From: Chitinophaga jiangningensis
Lineage (GTDB): Bacteria > Bacteroidota > Bacteroidia > Chitinophagales > Chitinophagaceae
Reading direction: 5' to 3'
Length of the DNA: 64,000 nucleotides
NCBI RefSeq assembly: GCF_900142605.1
Contig: NZ_FRBL01000012.1
Location: 124,001-188,000 of the forward strand
The position numbers and the translations under genes were made by a program. Under the pieces are notes generated by a model that saw only the letters and a program-made list of their open reading frames with translations, was not told the origin of the DNA and searched no databases. Below, piece by piece: positions 25,739 through 35,061 of this stretch. Numbering within the stretch: position 1 is the first letter of the stretch; the number at the start of each line of letters is the position of its first letter.

Positions 25739-26584
25739 ATGAAAAAACTGAGACATGCATTAATGCTGGCCGGTGGCCTTACAGCCGCTCTATTTGCACA
25801 AAGCGCGAAGTCCCAGGCCAGGGCTGATGCATTGGGCTGGAAACTGGGGGCACAGGCGTACACCTTCCATAAGTTTACTTTTGCAGAGGCGCTGGACAAA
25901 ATGGACAGCTGCGGCATTCAGTACGTAGAGGCGTTCCCGGGGCAACAGCTCGGCGGCGGCCTGGAAGGTACATTTGATTATCATATGTCGCCCGATAAGC
26001 AGGAACAATTGAAACAACTGATTAAAAAGAAGCACAAAGTGCTCCTGGCATTTGGTGTGGTAGTACCTAAATCTGCCGCTGAATGGAGAATGCTGTTTGA
26101 TTTTGCCAATCGCATGGGGATTCAGAGCATTACCACAGAACCGCAGGCCGAGTTCCTGGATCTGATCTCTTCTCTCTGTGATCAATATAATATTAAAGTA
26201 GCGATACACGATCATCCTAAGCCTAGTCATTACTGGCATCCTGACAGCGTGCTGGCGGCTATCAAAGGCAGAAGTAAGCTCATGGGCGCCTGTGCGGACA
26301 TCGGTCACTGGGTGCGTAGCGGTCTTGATCCGGTAGAGTGCCTGAAGAAGCTGAATGGCCGTGTGGTGAGTCTGCATTTCAAAGACCTGAACGAAAAATC
26401 AGCGCAGGCGCATGATGTGGTTTGGGGAAATGGTGTTTCAGAAATTCCTGCGGTACTGGAAGAGCTGAAAAATCAGAAGTTCAAAGGACTGTTTTCGGTA
26501 GAATATGAGTATCACTGGGATAACAGTGTGCCGGAAGTGAAGGAGAGTGTGAAGTATTGGAGGACTATGGTGAGTAATTTGTAA
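25739..26584 (+). CDS. Exported sugar phosphate isomerase/epimerase-like protein
   Basis: A 281-residue xylose-isomerase-like TIM-barrel protein with a signal peptide (KKLRHALMLAGGLTAALFAQSAKSQA). Metal-site motifs include VAIHDHPKPSHYWHPDS, GACADIGHWVRSGLDPVECLKKL, VVSLHFKDL and FSVEYEYHWDNS. The ATG at 25739 starts directly at the signal peptide; a start at 25688 would spoil it. Exported members often occur in Bacteroidota with Tat-exported Gfo/Idh proteins, one of which lies 3 kb away. Substrate unknown. Confidence 0.85.
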   Translation: MKKLRHALMLAGGLTAALFAQSAKSQARADALGWKLGAQAYTFHKFTFAEALDKMDSCGIQYVEAFPGQQLGGGLEGTFDYHMSPDKQEQLKQLIKKKHKVLLAFGVVVPKSAAEWRMLFDFANRMGIQSITTEPQAEFLDLISSLCDQYNIKVAIHDHPKPSHYWHPDSVLAAIKGRSKLMGACADIGHWVRSGLDPVECLKKLNGRVVSLHFKDLNEKSAQAHDVVWGNGVSEIPAVLEELKNQKFKGLFSVEYEYHWDNSVPEVKESVKYWRTMVSNL

Positions 26585-26605
26585 TTATAATTATAGATTG
26601 TTTAT

Positions 26606-26675
26606 TAACGAAGAAGAGAGGGCCTGCGGCCCTCTCTTCTTCGTTAAAGCCCGGCACCAGCGGTGCCGGGCTTTA
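26606..26675. terminator. Double hairpin terminator between convergent genes
   Basis: Two perfect hairpins that abut and share the TA at 26645-26646. The first has 19-bp arms (26606-26624, 26628-26646) with loop TGC. The second has 14-bp arms (26645-26658, 26662-26675) with loop AGC. They lie between the convergent isomerase and TonB-receptor genes. Confidence 0.88.
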
Positions 26676-26693
26676 ACTTGATATAGATGCAGA

Positions 26694-29117
26694 TTAAAAT
26701 CTGTAGGTCACGTTGGCAGAGAATCTGCGTGGCATTTGCTGTTCAATGGTAGTCCAACCGGTATAGTATTCCTTGTTGGTCAGATTGTCCAGTTTCAGGC
26801 CGATTCTGTATTTCTTCACATCATAGAACACAGATGCGTTCAGGATAGTGTAAGATGGCAGTATGAACTGTCCGGTAGTTACGGTGTTGGTGATGATGTT
26901 TTCACCGGCATAGTTACCGCCGAAGCCAGCGCCGAGGCCGTGGAGAACACCGCTTTTCACGGTATAGCTTACCCAAAGGTTAGCCTGGTCAACCGGACCG
27001 GAACCTACAGGGCGCAGCCCTTTCGTATTGGCAGGTGCTTCAGGCAGGTTGCTGATATTGTGTGCGTAACCTGCGATGATGTTTAAGCCTGGCAGTGGGT
27101 TAGCGCCAACTTCCAGTTCAAAACCGCGGCTGGTTTGCACACCACCCTGGGAGTTGTAGTTATAACTCTGGCCATCAGGCGCCACATAGGTGGCTGGCAG
27201 CAGGATGTTATTTACTTTAATATCATAGTAGCTGGCAGTGAGGTTCAGTTTACCGTTAGCCAGTTCTGTTTTCACACCACCTTCCCACTGGTTGGCCTGT
27301 TGCGGCTTTATGGTGTATTGGAGTTCAGGCAGTGGGAATGTTTGCGGTGCTACGTTTTTGAAACCGTTCATGTAGTTGGCAAACAGGCTTACTCTGTCTT
27401 TCACTACCTGGTAGATCAGCCCAAACTTAGGGGACAGCGCTACCTGGTTGTAGCCGGTGCCGGTGGTTTGGTTGATATAGTCTTTATAACCTTTCAGGTC
27501 GTAGTAGTCCACACGCAAGCTGGCCATTGCGAGTAACCTGTCTGTTACATTCAGTACATCGGAGATATAGGCGCTGTAGGTATAGTTGTTACGTTGCCCT
27601 CTGGTGGCGCCTTTGTTCTCAGAAGCTGCAATTTTTGCATCCGCAGCCTGTCTGTTCAGTTTATTGTAATTAGGATCATTTTTGAATGCATCCAGCCTGT
27701 CAAACATCACATAAGGAGAGTTGTCATCTGTTTGCTGGAGGTGCAGGAAGTCCAGTCCAAACACCAGTCTGTTACGCATGTTACCGATTTTGAAATCACC
27801 GGTAAAGTTTTGCTGGATGTTGGTGGAGATGGTGGTGGAGTTCTGCTGGTATACGTATCTGTTCAGGGTATCATCTTTGGCACCGAGGAACATTACATAA
27901 GAGTAATAGCCTTTGGAGGTAGCGCTGTTGCGACCAACTACCGTCTGGGAAGTCCATTTATCTGATATCTTATAATCTGCCGTTGCCTGGAGGCTGATAG
28001 TAGGCGTTTTATAAGTAATATCGTTCATGGTGTAGGATTTATTGAAATTGAAACCAGCTTTCACCATTTGTTCCGGGGTGTTGTATTGCAGTTTATGGGA
28101 GCGGCTCAGGAATATCATTGGCACGTTGGTGGACTCCATGGTATTGAAGATAGTACTGAAGTTCATCGTGAGCTTGTCGTTTACTCTGTATTTCAGGCTG
28201 GGAGCGAAGAACATGCTTTTGCGAAGGCCAGCGTCCTGCCAGGTACTTTCAGTGGTGTAAGCCGCGATGGTGCGGAGTACTGCAGATTTATCTCCGTTTA
28301 AAGGAACGTTGATGTCACCGGAAACGCGGTTAAGGCCATAGCCACCGGCAGTATAGGAGATTTCACCGCCGAAGTTGTCGTATGGTTTTTTGGTCACGAG
28401 ATTGATCAGACCACCAAAGGAGATGAGGCTGGAGCCATAGAGCGTACCGGATGGGCCTTTGATCACTTCCAGGTTTTCGATGTAGGCGGGATCATTTACA
28501 CCGTTGGTAACACCGGCGATACCATTGATCATGGTAGGCTGCACGGTGAATCCGCGCAGTGCGAAATAGCCGGCGCCATCGGCCGGGCGGCCGGTAGAGG
28601 ACCATACTTTGGAGATACCCGGAACATTTTTGATGGCATCATCAAAGTTGGTAATTACCTGTTCTTTCATCAGGGCGGTGCCTACAACAGCGTATGCCTG
28701 CGGGTTTTCCAGGTTTTTGATTGGCAGTTTCGCGATGTATTGGGAGTTTTTTGGATCTTTTTTCTGTGTACCCACTACGGTTACTTCATCCAGTTGTTTA
28801 TCCGTTACATTCAGGCGGATGGAAACGGTAGTGGTTTTGTTGGCATCTACCTGTACCGCCTGTTCGGTAGTTTCATAGCCCATCATGGAGATGTAAAGGG
28901 TATAAGTGCCCGGTTCCAGTTTGCGGAGGGAGAATTCCCCTTTTTCGTTGGATACCGTACCGCGGTCGGTGGGCTTTATTTGAACACTTACGAATGGGCC
29001 GGGCTGGCCGTCGTTGGTAACGATGGTGCCTTTGATACTACCTGTATGAGTCTGAGCGGAGGCCACTGCGCAAAAAGCGATCAGTAGTGTGAGAATGCCT
29101 GTTAATTTTCTTAGCAT
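26694..29117 (-). CDS. TonB-dependent siderophore-type receptor
   Basis: An 807-residue outer-membrane receptor. A signal peptide is followed by a carboxypeptidase-like regulatory domain (about 25-105), a TonB box region with DEVTVVGTQKKDP, and the plug (AYAVVGTALMKEQVITNFDDAIKNVPGISKV, then GPSGTLYGSSLISFGGLINLVTKKP). The barrel ends LTNKEYYTGWTTIEQQMPRRFSANVTYRF. This plug and C-terminus are those of the FhuE/FpvA-like siderophore receptors, so ferric siderophore import is likely. No siderophore synthesis genes lie nearby. Confidence 0.9.
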   Translation of the reverse strand: MLRKLTGILTLLIAFCAVASAQTHTGSIKGTIVTNDGQPGPFVSVQIKPTDRGTVSNEKGEFSLRKLEPGTYTLYISMMGYETTEQAVQVDANKTTTVSIRLNVTDKQLDEVTVVGTQKKDPKNSQYIAKLPIKNLENPQAYAVVGTALMKEQVITNFDDAIKNVPGISKVWSSTGRPADGAGYFALRGFTVQPTMINGIAGVTNGVNDPAYIENLEVIKGPSGTLYGSSLISFGGLINLVTKKPYDNFGGEISYTAGGYGLNRVSGDINVPLNGDKSAVLRTIAAYTTESTWQDAGLRKSMFFAPSLKYRVNDKLTMNFSTIFNTMESTNVPMIFLSRSHKLQYNTPEQMVKAGFNFNKSYTMNDITYKTPTISLQATADYKISDKWTSQTVVGRNSATSKGYYSYVMFLGAKDDTLNRYVYQQNSTTISTNIQQNFTGDFKIGNMRNRLVFGLDFLHLQQTDDNSPYVMFDRLDAFKNDPNYNKLNRQAADAKIAASENKGATRGQRNNYTYSAYISDVLNVTDRLLAMASLRVDYYDLKGYKDYINQTTGTGYNQVALSPKFGLIYQVVKDRVSLFANYMNGFKNVAPQTFPLPELQYTIKPQQANQWEGGVKTELANGKLNLTASYYDIKVNNILLPATYVAPDGQSYNYNSQGGVQTSRGFELEVGANPLPGLNIIAGYAHNISNLPEAPANTKGLRPVGSGPVDQANLWVSYTVKSGVLHGLGAGFGGNYAGENIITNTVTTGQFILPSYTILNASVFYDVKKYRIGLKLDNLTNKEYYTGWTTIEQQMPRRFSANVTYRF

Positions 29118-29259
29118 ATTTAGCGTATATGTTGCTTCCTTAAATATGGCAGTGCGTTGGTATTACAGTGCCTTTGAGGCCGCAAAGTTGGGGCAATGGC
29201 ATCTCCCTGAGTACTCCAATCGGGAAAATGAGTTACGCGATGCGGAAAAACTGCAAATA

Positions 29260-29291
29260 AAAAGCCCGGTAACTTTGGTTACCGGGCTTTT
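29260..29291 (-). terminator. Terminator of the DUF2723 gene
   Basis: A 14-bp hairpin (29260-29273 with 29278-29291) with a 4-nt loop, placed just after the end of the minus-strand DUF2723 gene. The minus strand continues into T residues. Confidence 0.85.
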
Positions 29292-29315
29292 ATATATCAG
29301 GTATTTCTGAATATA

Positions 29316-32300
29316 TTATTTCTTGGTCGAATCAGGAACGGTGTGTACTTCTACCCCTTGTTCCTGGTTTGCGCCGGGAGTTTGCGGGTGACCGAAGTCT
29401 ACTTTCATACGTTCCATCCAGGCGATCATTTGCTGGGCGGCCTGACCGTCGCGTTTCAGGTCTTCTGTCATTCTGTTGTCCGGCAGTTGGTTGTAGTAGC
29501 GCAGCTGCTGGTTACAGTCTTTGATGATCTTATCGGCGATGGCGTCTCCTTTTTTGGTATCGCCGGCCTGGTAGTAAGCGTAGGCTACCTGCAGGGAGGT
29601 ATAGTTATGCATGTTACCAGGGGAGGTCATTGCGTAAGGGTAGTTTTCGTCCAGGATGTTGGAGTCCATGTAGTTCAGGGCTTTGAGGCCTTCGGCTTTT
29701 TTGCCGTCGGCAGCCATGGCTACACCCAGTTTAGCGAATGCCTGGCGGAGATACAGCAGCATTTTCCTGTTAGGCTCATCGAAGTAAGTACCAGGTGTTT
29801 GCGCACCACCGAAGGAGAATTTAGTCATCATGTTATTATACATCACATCCCTGTTGATGTTGATGTCCATACCAATCGGATCGTTGTTTGGCTCTTTCGC
29901 CAGTGGCACGAGGCGGTAGGTCAGACCATCAGGACGGAGGTAGTCGTTGAGACCGAGATCCGTAGGGCTGGTGAAGTAGATAGGACGTTTCCAGTTGTTG
30001 GTAGCGATGATATCGTATACGGCGAGGTCGTTTTTAACCAGGTAGTTTTTGCTGATTTTGAAAGGAACCTGTGGCAGGATACGGGCGCTGTCGGCAGCGG
30101 ACACAACGCCATCTTTAATCACCTGTTCTTTATCGACAGGGATAAACAGCTGGCGGGTAGGGAGGAAGTTCTCGGAGCCACCGTCCTGTGTATTTACTTT
30201 AGCGTTAGCGTCATCGTTGCCCATGAAGGCAATGATTTCTTTCAGGTTAAAGTATTTATCCTGAGGAATATTACCCGGATCGAAGAAGCGGATAAAGTTG
30301 CGGGTTTCGCCGCGGTATTTATCAGGTGTCCAGCTCATTGGAACGCCCGGGCTGTTATTCACTTTTACGCGTTGCTGATCGATGTACCAGTCTACACCCA
30401 GGAGGGAGAGGTTGATCACGCGAACGTCTGTACGAATTCCTTCTACTTCCTGGGCGTACCAGAGTGGGTAGGTATCGTTATCTCCTACGGTGAAGAGGAT
30501 GGCGTTAGGAGCGCAGGACTCGAGGTAATCTTTGGCTACGTCTCTGGCGATGGTTTTGGTAGAGCGGTCGTGGTCGTCCCATTCCTGGAAGCCCATGAGC
30601 ACGGGTACTGCCAGTAAGCAGATCACGGTAGCAACGGCAGGGCCGGTGGTACCTTTGAGTGATTTTTTGAGCCAGTAGTATACCTGGAGTACACCTAAAC
30701 CGATCCAGACAGCGAAAGCGTAGAAGGAGCCTACATAGGCGTAGTCACGTTCACGTGGCTGGTTACCAGGCTGGTTGAGGTATAATACGATCGCAAAGCC
30801 TGTAAAGAAGAACAGGAGGGATACGATCAGGGTATCTTTACGATGGTATTTGTATTGGAAGAAGAAACCGATGATACCGAGGATCAGTGGCAGCAGGAAC
30901 AGGCGGTTATGTGCTTTGTTCTGGGTAAGACTGTCGGGCATAGCGGATTGGTCGCCATAGAGGAAATTATCTATGAACGGAATACCGGAGATCCAGTTAC
31001 CATCGCGTACGTTGCCATAGCCCTGGGTATCGTTTTGTTTACCGGCGAAGTTCCAGAGGAAGTAGCGGAAGTACATGAAGTTTACCTGGTATTGCAGGAA
31101 GAATTTCACGTTATCGCCGAAGGAAGGTCTTTCACCTTGCTGGAGGCCTAACCAGGAGCGGTAGTAGTCGGCATGGCCCTGATCGTTGCTGGCGTCCCAA
31201 ACGCGAGGGAACAGCATCATATCTTCAGGCGCATATACCGGGTCCATTTTTTTACCGGAAACTTCGTATTTTTTTTCGCCGCGGGCGTAGATGTTGCCAC
31301 CTTCTTTGTATTCAGTAGGGCGTGCGGTAAACACCTGACCATAGATCAGGGGGAAGTCGCCATATTGTTCACGACCGAGGTAACCTACCAGGGAGATTGG
31401 GTTATCTACGTTGTACATATCTACGGAAGGGTTGGCGGTAGAGCGCACCATGGTAGTTACGTAGGTAGAGTAGCCGAGGAGCATGAACAGGATAACAGCG
31501 ATAGAGAGTTTGCTGAAATGGACAACTTTCCCTGTATTGAGTTTTACACCAAATGATTTGAGGATGTAAGGGATGGCCAGGAATACTGCAGCCAGGAAGA
31601 ATTTGGCGGCGATGGTGGTACCTGAAACATCGTTGAAAGCAGGGATTACGATCAGGCTGGCGATCACGATCAGCGGGGCGTAGATACCGAATTTAGGTTT
31701 TCTGTAGCCGATGATAAGGATGGCGGTGATGGCCAGGAAGTAGAAGGTAAAACCTGTGAAGAAGCCTAAGCCGAGTTTATTGACGAAGAATACGTCCATA
31801 TAGCCGGAGGCTCTTATGGTATCCTGGATAATGAATTTCTGCACGATACCGGTGATTGCGCAACCGAGGAGGAATGCCCAGAAGGTACCCCAGGCAGTAA
31901 CCTTATATTTCCTGAAGTAGTACACCATTACCATGGCTGGGATGGTGAGGAGGTTGAGCAGGTGGACACCGATAGAGAGGCCGAGCAGGTAGGCGATGAG
32001 GACGATCCAGCGGTCGGCATAAGGTTCGTCGGCTTCGTGTTCCCATTTGAGGATGGCCCAGAATACGATGGCGGTGAAGAAGGAGGACATAGCGTATACC
32101 TCACCTTCGACAGCGGAGAACCAGAATGAATCAGAAAAGGTATAGGCCAGGGCACCTACGGCGCCTGCGCCCATAATAGCGATCATTTTTTCACGGGAGA
32201 TCTCTTCACCGGCTTTAACCATCAGACGACGGGCGAAGTGAGTGATGGTCCAGAAGAGGAACAGGATGGTGAAACCAGAAGCGAGGGCTGACATGGTGTT

Positions 32301-32528
32301 TACACCGAGGGCGGCCTGTGATGGTTTCAGGAAAAAGCTGAACAGTCTTCCGAGCAGCACAAACAGTGGCGCTCCTGGCGGGTGGGGGACTTGTACCTTG
32401 TACGCACTTGAGATAAACTCGCCGCAGTCCCACAAGCTGCCGGTTGCCTCCATAGTCTTAATGTAAACAAAGCAGGCAATGATACAAACGATCCAGCCTA
32501 CAATGTTGTTGGTCCTTTTAAAATTCAT
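29316..32528 (-). CDS. DUF2723 membrane protein (GT117/TMEM260-like O-mannosyltransferase candidate)
   Basis: A 1070-residue membrane protein. The N-terminus has MEATGSLWDCGEFISSAYKVQVPHPPGAPLFVLLGRLFS, the signature of DUF2723. About 12 or more membrane helices extend to about residue 670, followed by a large periplasmic C-terminal domain with a helical TPR-like end. Eukaryotic TMEM260, a homologue, is a protein O-mannosyltransferase, and bacterial members are placed in family GT117. In Bacteroidota, protein O-glycosylation of exported proteins is common, so that role is plausible. Single gene. Confidence 0.88.
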   Translation of the reverse strand: MNFKRTNNIVGWIVCIIACFVYIKTMEATGSLWDCGEFISSAYKVQVPHPPGAPLFVLLGRLFSFFLKPSQAALGVNTMSALASGFTILFLFWTITHFARRLMVKAGEEISREKMIAIMGAGAVGALAYTFSDSFWFSAVEGEVYAMSSFFTAIVFWAILKWEHEADEPYADRWIVLIAYLLGLSIGVHLLNLLTIPAMVMVYYFRKYKVTAWGTFWAFLLGCAITGIVQKFIIQDTIRASGYMDVFFVNKLGLGFFTGFTFYFLAITAILIIGYRKPKFGIYAPLIVIASLIVIPAFNDVSGTTIAAKFFLAAVFLAIPYILKSFGVKLNTGKVVHFSKLSIAVILFMLLGYSTYVTTMVRSTANPSVDMYNVDNPISLVGYLGREQYGDFPLIYGQVFTARPTEYKEGGNIYARGEKKYEVSGKKMDPVYAPEDMMLFPRVWDASNDQGHADYYRSWLGLQQGERPSFGDNVKFFLQYQVNFMYFRYFLWNFAGKQNDTQGYGNVRDGNWISGIPFIDNFLYGDQSAMPDSLTQNKAHNRLFLLPLILGIIGFFFQYKYHRKDTLIVSLLFFFTGFAIVLYLNQPGNQPRERDYAYVGSFYAFAVWIGLGVLQVYYWLKKSLKGTTGPAVATVICLLAVPVLMGFQEWDDHDRSTKTIARDVAKDYLESCAPNAILFTVGDNDTYPLWYAQEVEGIRTDVRVINLSLLGVDWYIDQQRVKVNNSPGVPMSWTPDKYRGETRNFIRFFDPGNIPQDKYFNLKEIIAFMGNDDANAKVNTQDGGSENFLPTRQLFIPVDKEQVIKDGVVSAADSARILPQVPFKISKNYLVKNDLAVYDIIATNNWKRPIYFTSPTDLGLNDYLRPDGLTYRLVPLAKEPNNDPIGMDININRDVMYNNMMTKFSFGGAQTPGTYFDEPNRKMLLYLRQAFAKLGVAMAADGKKAEGLKALNYMDSNILDENYPYAMTSPGNMHNYTSLQVAYAYYQAGDTKKGDAIADKIIKDCNQQLRYYNQLPDNRMTEDLKRDGQAAQQMIAWMERMKVDFGHPQTPGANQEQGVEVHTVPDSTKK

Positions 32529-32548
32529 AAGGTTGTTTTAAGGTCCGA

Positions 32549-32556
32549 CAAAAATA
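32549..32556 (-). promoter_or_regulatory. Putative -7 element for the DUF2723 gene
   Basis: TATTTTTG on the minus strand (TAnnTTTG), about 20 bp before the ATG. No TTTG at the expected -33 distance. Confidence 0.4.
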
Positions 32557-32667
32557 GAAAAAGTAGCAAATTATGCTAATCTGCCGGATAGTTTTAACTT
32601 TTTGTAAATATATTTTTATTTGTGACTAATTGGTATACAGCGTGGTAGATTAGAAAGCTGCCTGTTA

Positions 32668-32964
32668 TTATTCTAATATGGCGGCGGGTATAACGCTCCA
32701 TGCTGCTGGTTTTGCGGCGAACAGTACCTTGGTTTGTGCCCATGTTTGGCGGAAGAGGTCTGATTTCCGGTAGATTTCCAGTGCTTCTTCTGATTCCCAT
32801 TTGCTGAAAGTGAAGAAGGTGTTACCGGAGGCCGGGTGTTCCCAGAGTTCCAGGTGGAGGCATCCGGGGAAGTTACGGATTTGTTGTTGCTGGCGGGCGA
32901 ATAGTTCCCGGAAGGAGTGTACCTGATCGGGCAGGAACTCCATTTTAACTAAACGGTTGATCAT
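32668..32964 (-). CDS. Antibiotic biosynthesis monooxygenase (ABM) family protein
   Basis: A 98-residue dimeric ferredoxin-like ABM-fold protein. FLPDQVHSFRELFARQQQQIRNFPGCLHLELWEHPASGNTFFTFSKWESEEALEIYRKSDLF matches the family pattern. Members act as cofactor-free oxygenases, haem-degrading enzymes or unknown small-molecule enzymes. Its ATG overlaps the stop of the SAM hydrolase (ATGA at 32961-32964), so the two are translationally coupled. Substrate unknown. Confidence 0.85.
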   Translation of the reverse strand: MINRLVKMEFLPDQVHSFRELFARQQQQIRNFPGCLHLELWEHPASGNTFFTFSKWESEEALEIYRKSDLFRQTWAQTKVLFAAKPAAWSVIPAAILE

Positions 32965-33788
32965 TGAAAGATGATTCTTACAGTTTGGTAGTATGATAGT
33001 TGTTGGAATCCGGCGGGCTGTGTGAGCTGCTCGCGGCGGAAGCCCTGCAGGCCGAATAGGCCGGCTGCGTTGCCTTTGTTGATGGCGATTTCGAGATAAC
33101 CTGCCGCGTTGAAGAGGGCCAGTTTGGTACCTTCCGGTACATCGGCGTAGGTTTCGCTGATCTGGCTGATGACTTCATCGCGTCGGAAGAAGATTCGAAA
33201 GCGTCTGTTTTTGCGTTGTGCGGCAAATTGTTCGCGGGTGATGTTGACTACTACGTTTTCGAAGGCGTCGATATGAATGATCTGGCCTTCGATGAAGTCG
33301 TCGCCCACGAGAGGTTGCAGGTTATGTTTGACTACTATTTGCTGGGTGAGGGGAGCCAGTTCGCCGAGTGCGGCGCCTCTGCTTAATTCGCGGGCGGCGG
33401 CGGCGAGTAGTTTGATGATGGCGAAGGTGTTTCTTGGTTCATCTTTGGCCAGTGGTATTTTGATTACTTTTTCGGGCATACCGCCGGCGATCATGGTGAG
33501 CAGGCCGTTGTCGGCGCAGCCGATGTACTGTCCGTTATGTTCTGCGACGAGCACGTGATCGGGCCGTCGGTCGAACAGGTTGATGAGTACGAAGTGGAAG
33601 GTGCCTAACGGGAAGTAGGCGAAAGCGCTTTTGCAGATATAGGTAGCCTGTGGCAGGTTGAATGGGCTGATGTGGTGGGTAATGTCAGTAACATGACATT
33701 CCGGGCAGTATTGCCAGAGCTGCCCTTTGATGGCACCTACCAGGTAATCCTGCAAACCAATGTCTGATGTTAATGTAATAATGGACAT
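32961..33788 (-). CDS. S-adenosylmethionine hydrolase (DUF62/duf-62 family)
   Basis: A 275-residue member of the SAM hydrolase/fluorinase superfamily. It opens IITLTSDIGLQDYLVGAIKGQL, with the Asp of the adenosine pocket, and continues VTDITHHISPFNLPQATYI, then YIGCADNGLL. The C-terminal barrel has FENVVVNITREQF and AINKGNAAGLFGL. Characterised DUF62 proteins hydrolyse SAM to adenosine and methionine. The halogenase sub-branch needs an extra loop that I do not see. It is followed by the overlapping ABM gene and preceded by a possibly structured leader. Confidence 0.88.
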   Translation of the reverse strand: MSIITLTSDIGLQDYLVGAIKGQLWQYCPECHVTDITHHISPFNLPQATYICKSAFAYFPLGTFHFVLINLFDRRPDHVLVAEHNGQYIGCADNGLLTMIAGGMPEKVIKIPLAKDEPRNTFAIIKLLAAAARELSRGAALGELAPLTQQIVVKHNLQPLVGDDFIEGQIIHIDAFENVVVNITREQFAAQRKNRRFRIFFRRDEVISQISETYADVPEGTKLALFNAAGYLEIAINKGNAAGLFGLQGFRREQLTQPAGFQQLSYYQTVRIIFQ

Positions 33789-33843
33789 GCCCTAATATCT
33801 AAATCCCAATCCCTTTAAATCGTAACCACACGCCGGTCCTCAC

Positions 33844-33908
33844 TGCATGATGGCAACCTTTACTGCGTCGCTTTCCTGTCAAAAAGAATGCCACCGGTGT
33901 AAGATGCA
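33844..33908 (-). other. Possible structured 5' leader of the SAM hydrolase gene
   Basis: On the minus strand, TGCAT (33908-33904) can pair with ATGCA (33848-33844), and GGTGGCA (33895-33889) with TGCCATC (33855-33849, one G.U), giving a two-part stem with an asymmetric internal loop. The start codon is 56 bp further on. It does not match a riboswitch class I can name. The rest of the 33789-34023 gap shows no gene. Confidence 0.35.
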
Positions 33909-34023
33909 ACCTGAGTGCAAAGAAAGTTAAAATAATAATGCAATGTTAAATTAACCGCAATAATAAGTATTTGTACGTACTAACGTTAACGGCTAAAGCA
34001 GACAATTGTTTATTTCGTATGTT

Positions 34024-34836
34024 TTATTGCAGGGGGGACCCTGGTTCTTTTCTGAAGTGATTGAACACGATACCATCGAGTACACCGGGAATGAGTTTGC
34101 TGAGCAGTACGGTCAGTTTGCCCTGGGTGGTGAGTACGAGGGTACGTTTGCGTTTAGCGATGGCGGTGCCGATTCGTGCGGCCACTTCTTCGGCGCTCAT
34201 AAGTTTATCTTCGTTGAGGGGTGTTTCGCTTTGGGCCTGGCCTTGTGGATTGAGGGCGGTGTTGCGGATATTGGAGGCGGTGAATCCCGGGCATACCCAC
34301 ATTACGTTAACGCCTGTACGAAGATTTTCGGTGCGCAGTGCTTCGAGGAAGCCCTGCATGGCGAATTTGGAGGCGGAGTATCCGGTACGGGCGGGGAGGC
34401 CGCGGTAGCCGGCGATGGAGGATACTCCTACGATGGTACCTTTATTGGCGAGTATGGAAGGGTAGGCGTATTTAGTGCAATACACGGTACCCCAGAAATT
34501 GATATCCATGAGTGATTTGAGTACGTTCAAATCGAGGTCTTTGAACAGGGCGCGCATGGATATGCCTGCGTTGTTGATCAGCACATCGATTTTTCCAAAG
34601 CGTGCGATGACGGCTTCGATAAAAGCTTTACAATCGTTTTCCACGCTCACGTCGGCCACGAAGGTAAACACGTCTTTGGCGTTCAGTTCATTTTTCATGG
34701 CTTCGAGGGCGGCTTGTTTACGGCCACATACGGCTACGTTGGCGCCCTGCTTTACCATTTCGGCAACGAGGGCTTTACCGATACCAGAAGAACCACCGGT
34801 GATAACAATTGTTTTGTGCTGATAGAAATTATTCAT
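34024..34836 (-). CDS. Short-chain dehydrogenase/reductase
   Basis: A 270-residue NAD(P)-dependent SDR. The cofactor motif TGGSSGIGKAL is at about residues 14-24. The sequence continues with NNAGIS, the catalytic Ser in GVSSIAGYRGLPARTGYSASKFAMQGF (S, Y and K present) and WVCPGF. The C-terminal part is hydrophobic enough to suggest membrane association, as in the DHRS7B-like branch. Substrate unknown. Single gene with its own -7 element. Confidence 0.9.
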   Translation of the reverse strand: MNNFYQHKTIVITGGSSGIGKALVAEMVKQGANVAVCGRKQAALEAMKNELNAKDVFTFVADVSVENDCKAFIEAVIARFGKIDVLINNAGISMRALFKDLDLNVLKSLMDINFWGTVYCTKYAYPSILANKGTIVGVSSIAGYRGLPARTGYSASKFAMQGFLEALRTENLRTGVNVMWVCPGFTASNIRNTALNPQGQAQSETPLNEDKLMSAEEVAARIGTAIAKRKRTLVLTTQGKLTVLLSKLIPGVLDGIVFNHFRKEPGSPLQ

Positions 34837-34854
34837 GGGTACAATTTAGCGCCA

Positions 34855-34862
34855 CAAAAATA
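34855..34862 (-). promoter_or_regulatory. Putative -7 element for the SDR at 34024
   Basis: Minus strand TATTTTTG, 18 bp before the ATG. The -33 region reads TTTC, a weak match. Confidence 0.45.
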
Positions 34863-34926
34863 GGAGAGAATTATCTGGAATGAAAATAATTACATGAAAC
34901 AATTTTTTATATAGTGCGAAAAAAAA

Positions 34927-34957
34927 TTTGGTAGTTATGAATAATTTTCTACTTTTG
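34927..34957 (+). promoter_or_regulatory. Exact-consensus promoter of tRNA-Lys
   Basis: TTTG (34927-34930), exactly 19 bp, then TACTTTTG (34950-34957), 22 bp before the tRNA. It is the same element as at the tRNA-Cys promoter. Confidence 0.82.
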
Positions 34958-34979
34958 CACTCCCGAAACAAACGGGAAT

Positions 34980-35052
34980 GATTCCGTAGCTCAGTTGGTA
35001 GAGCAATACACTTTTAATGTATGGGCCCTGGGTTCGAGTCCCAGCGGGATCA
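34980..35052 (+). tRNA. tRNA-Lys (TTT)
   Basis: A 73-nt cloverleaf. Acceptor GATTCCG (34980-34986) pairs with CGGGATC (35045-35051, one G.T). The anticodon loop CTTTTAA between ATACA and TGTAT gives TTT. T-loop GTTCGAGTC. Discriminator A; CCA not encoded. Confidence 0.96.
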
Positions 35053-35061
35053 CTGAAGAAG

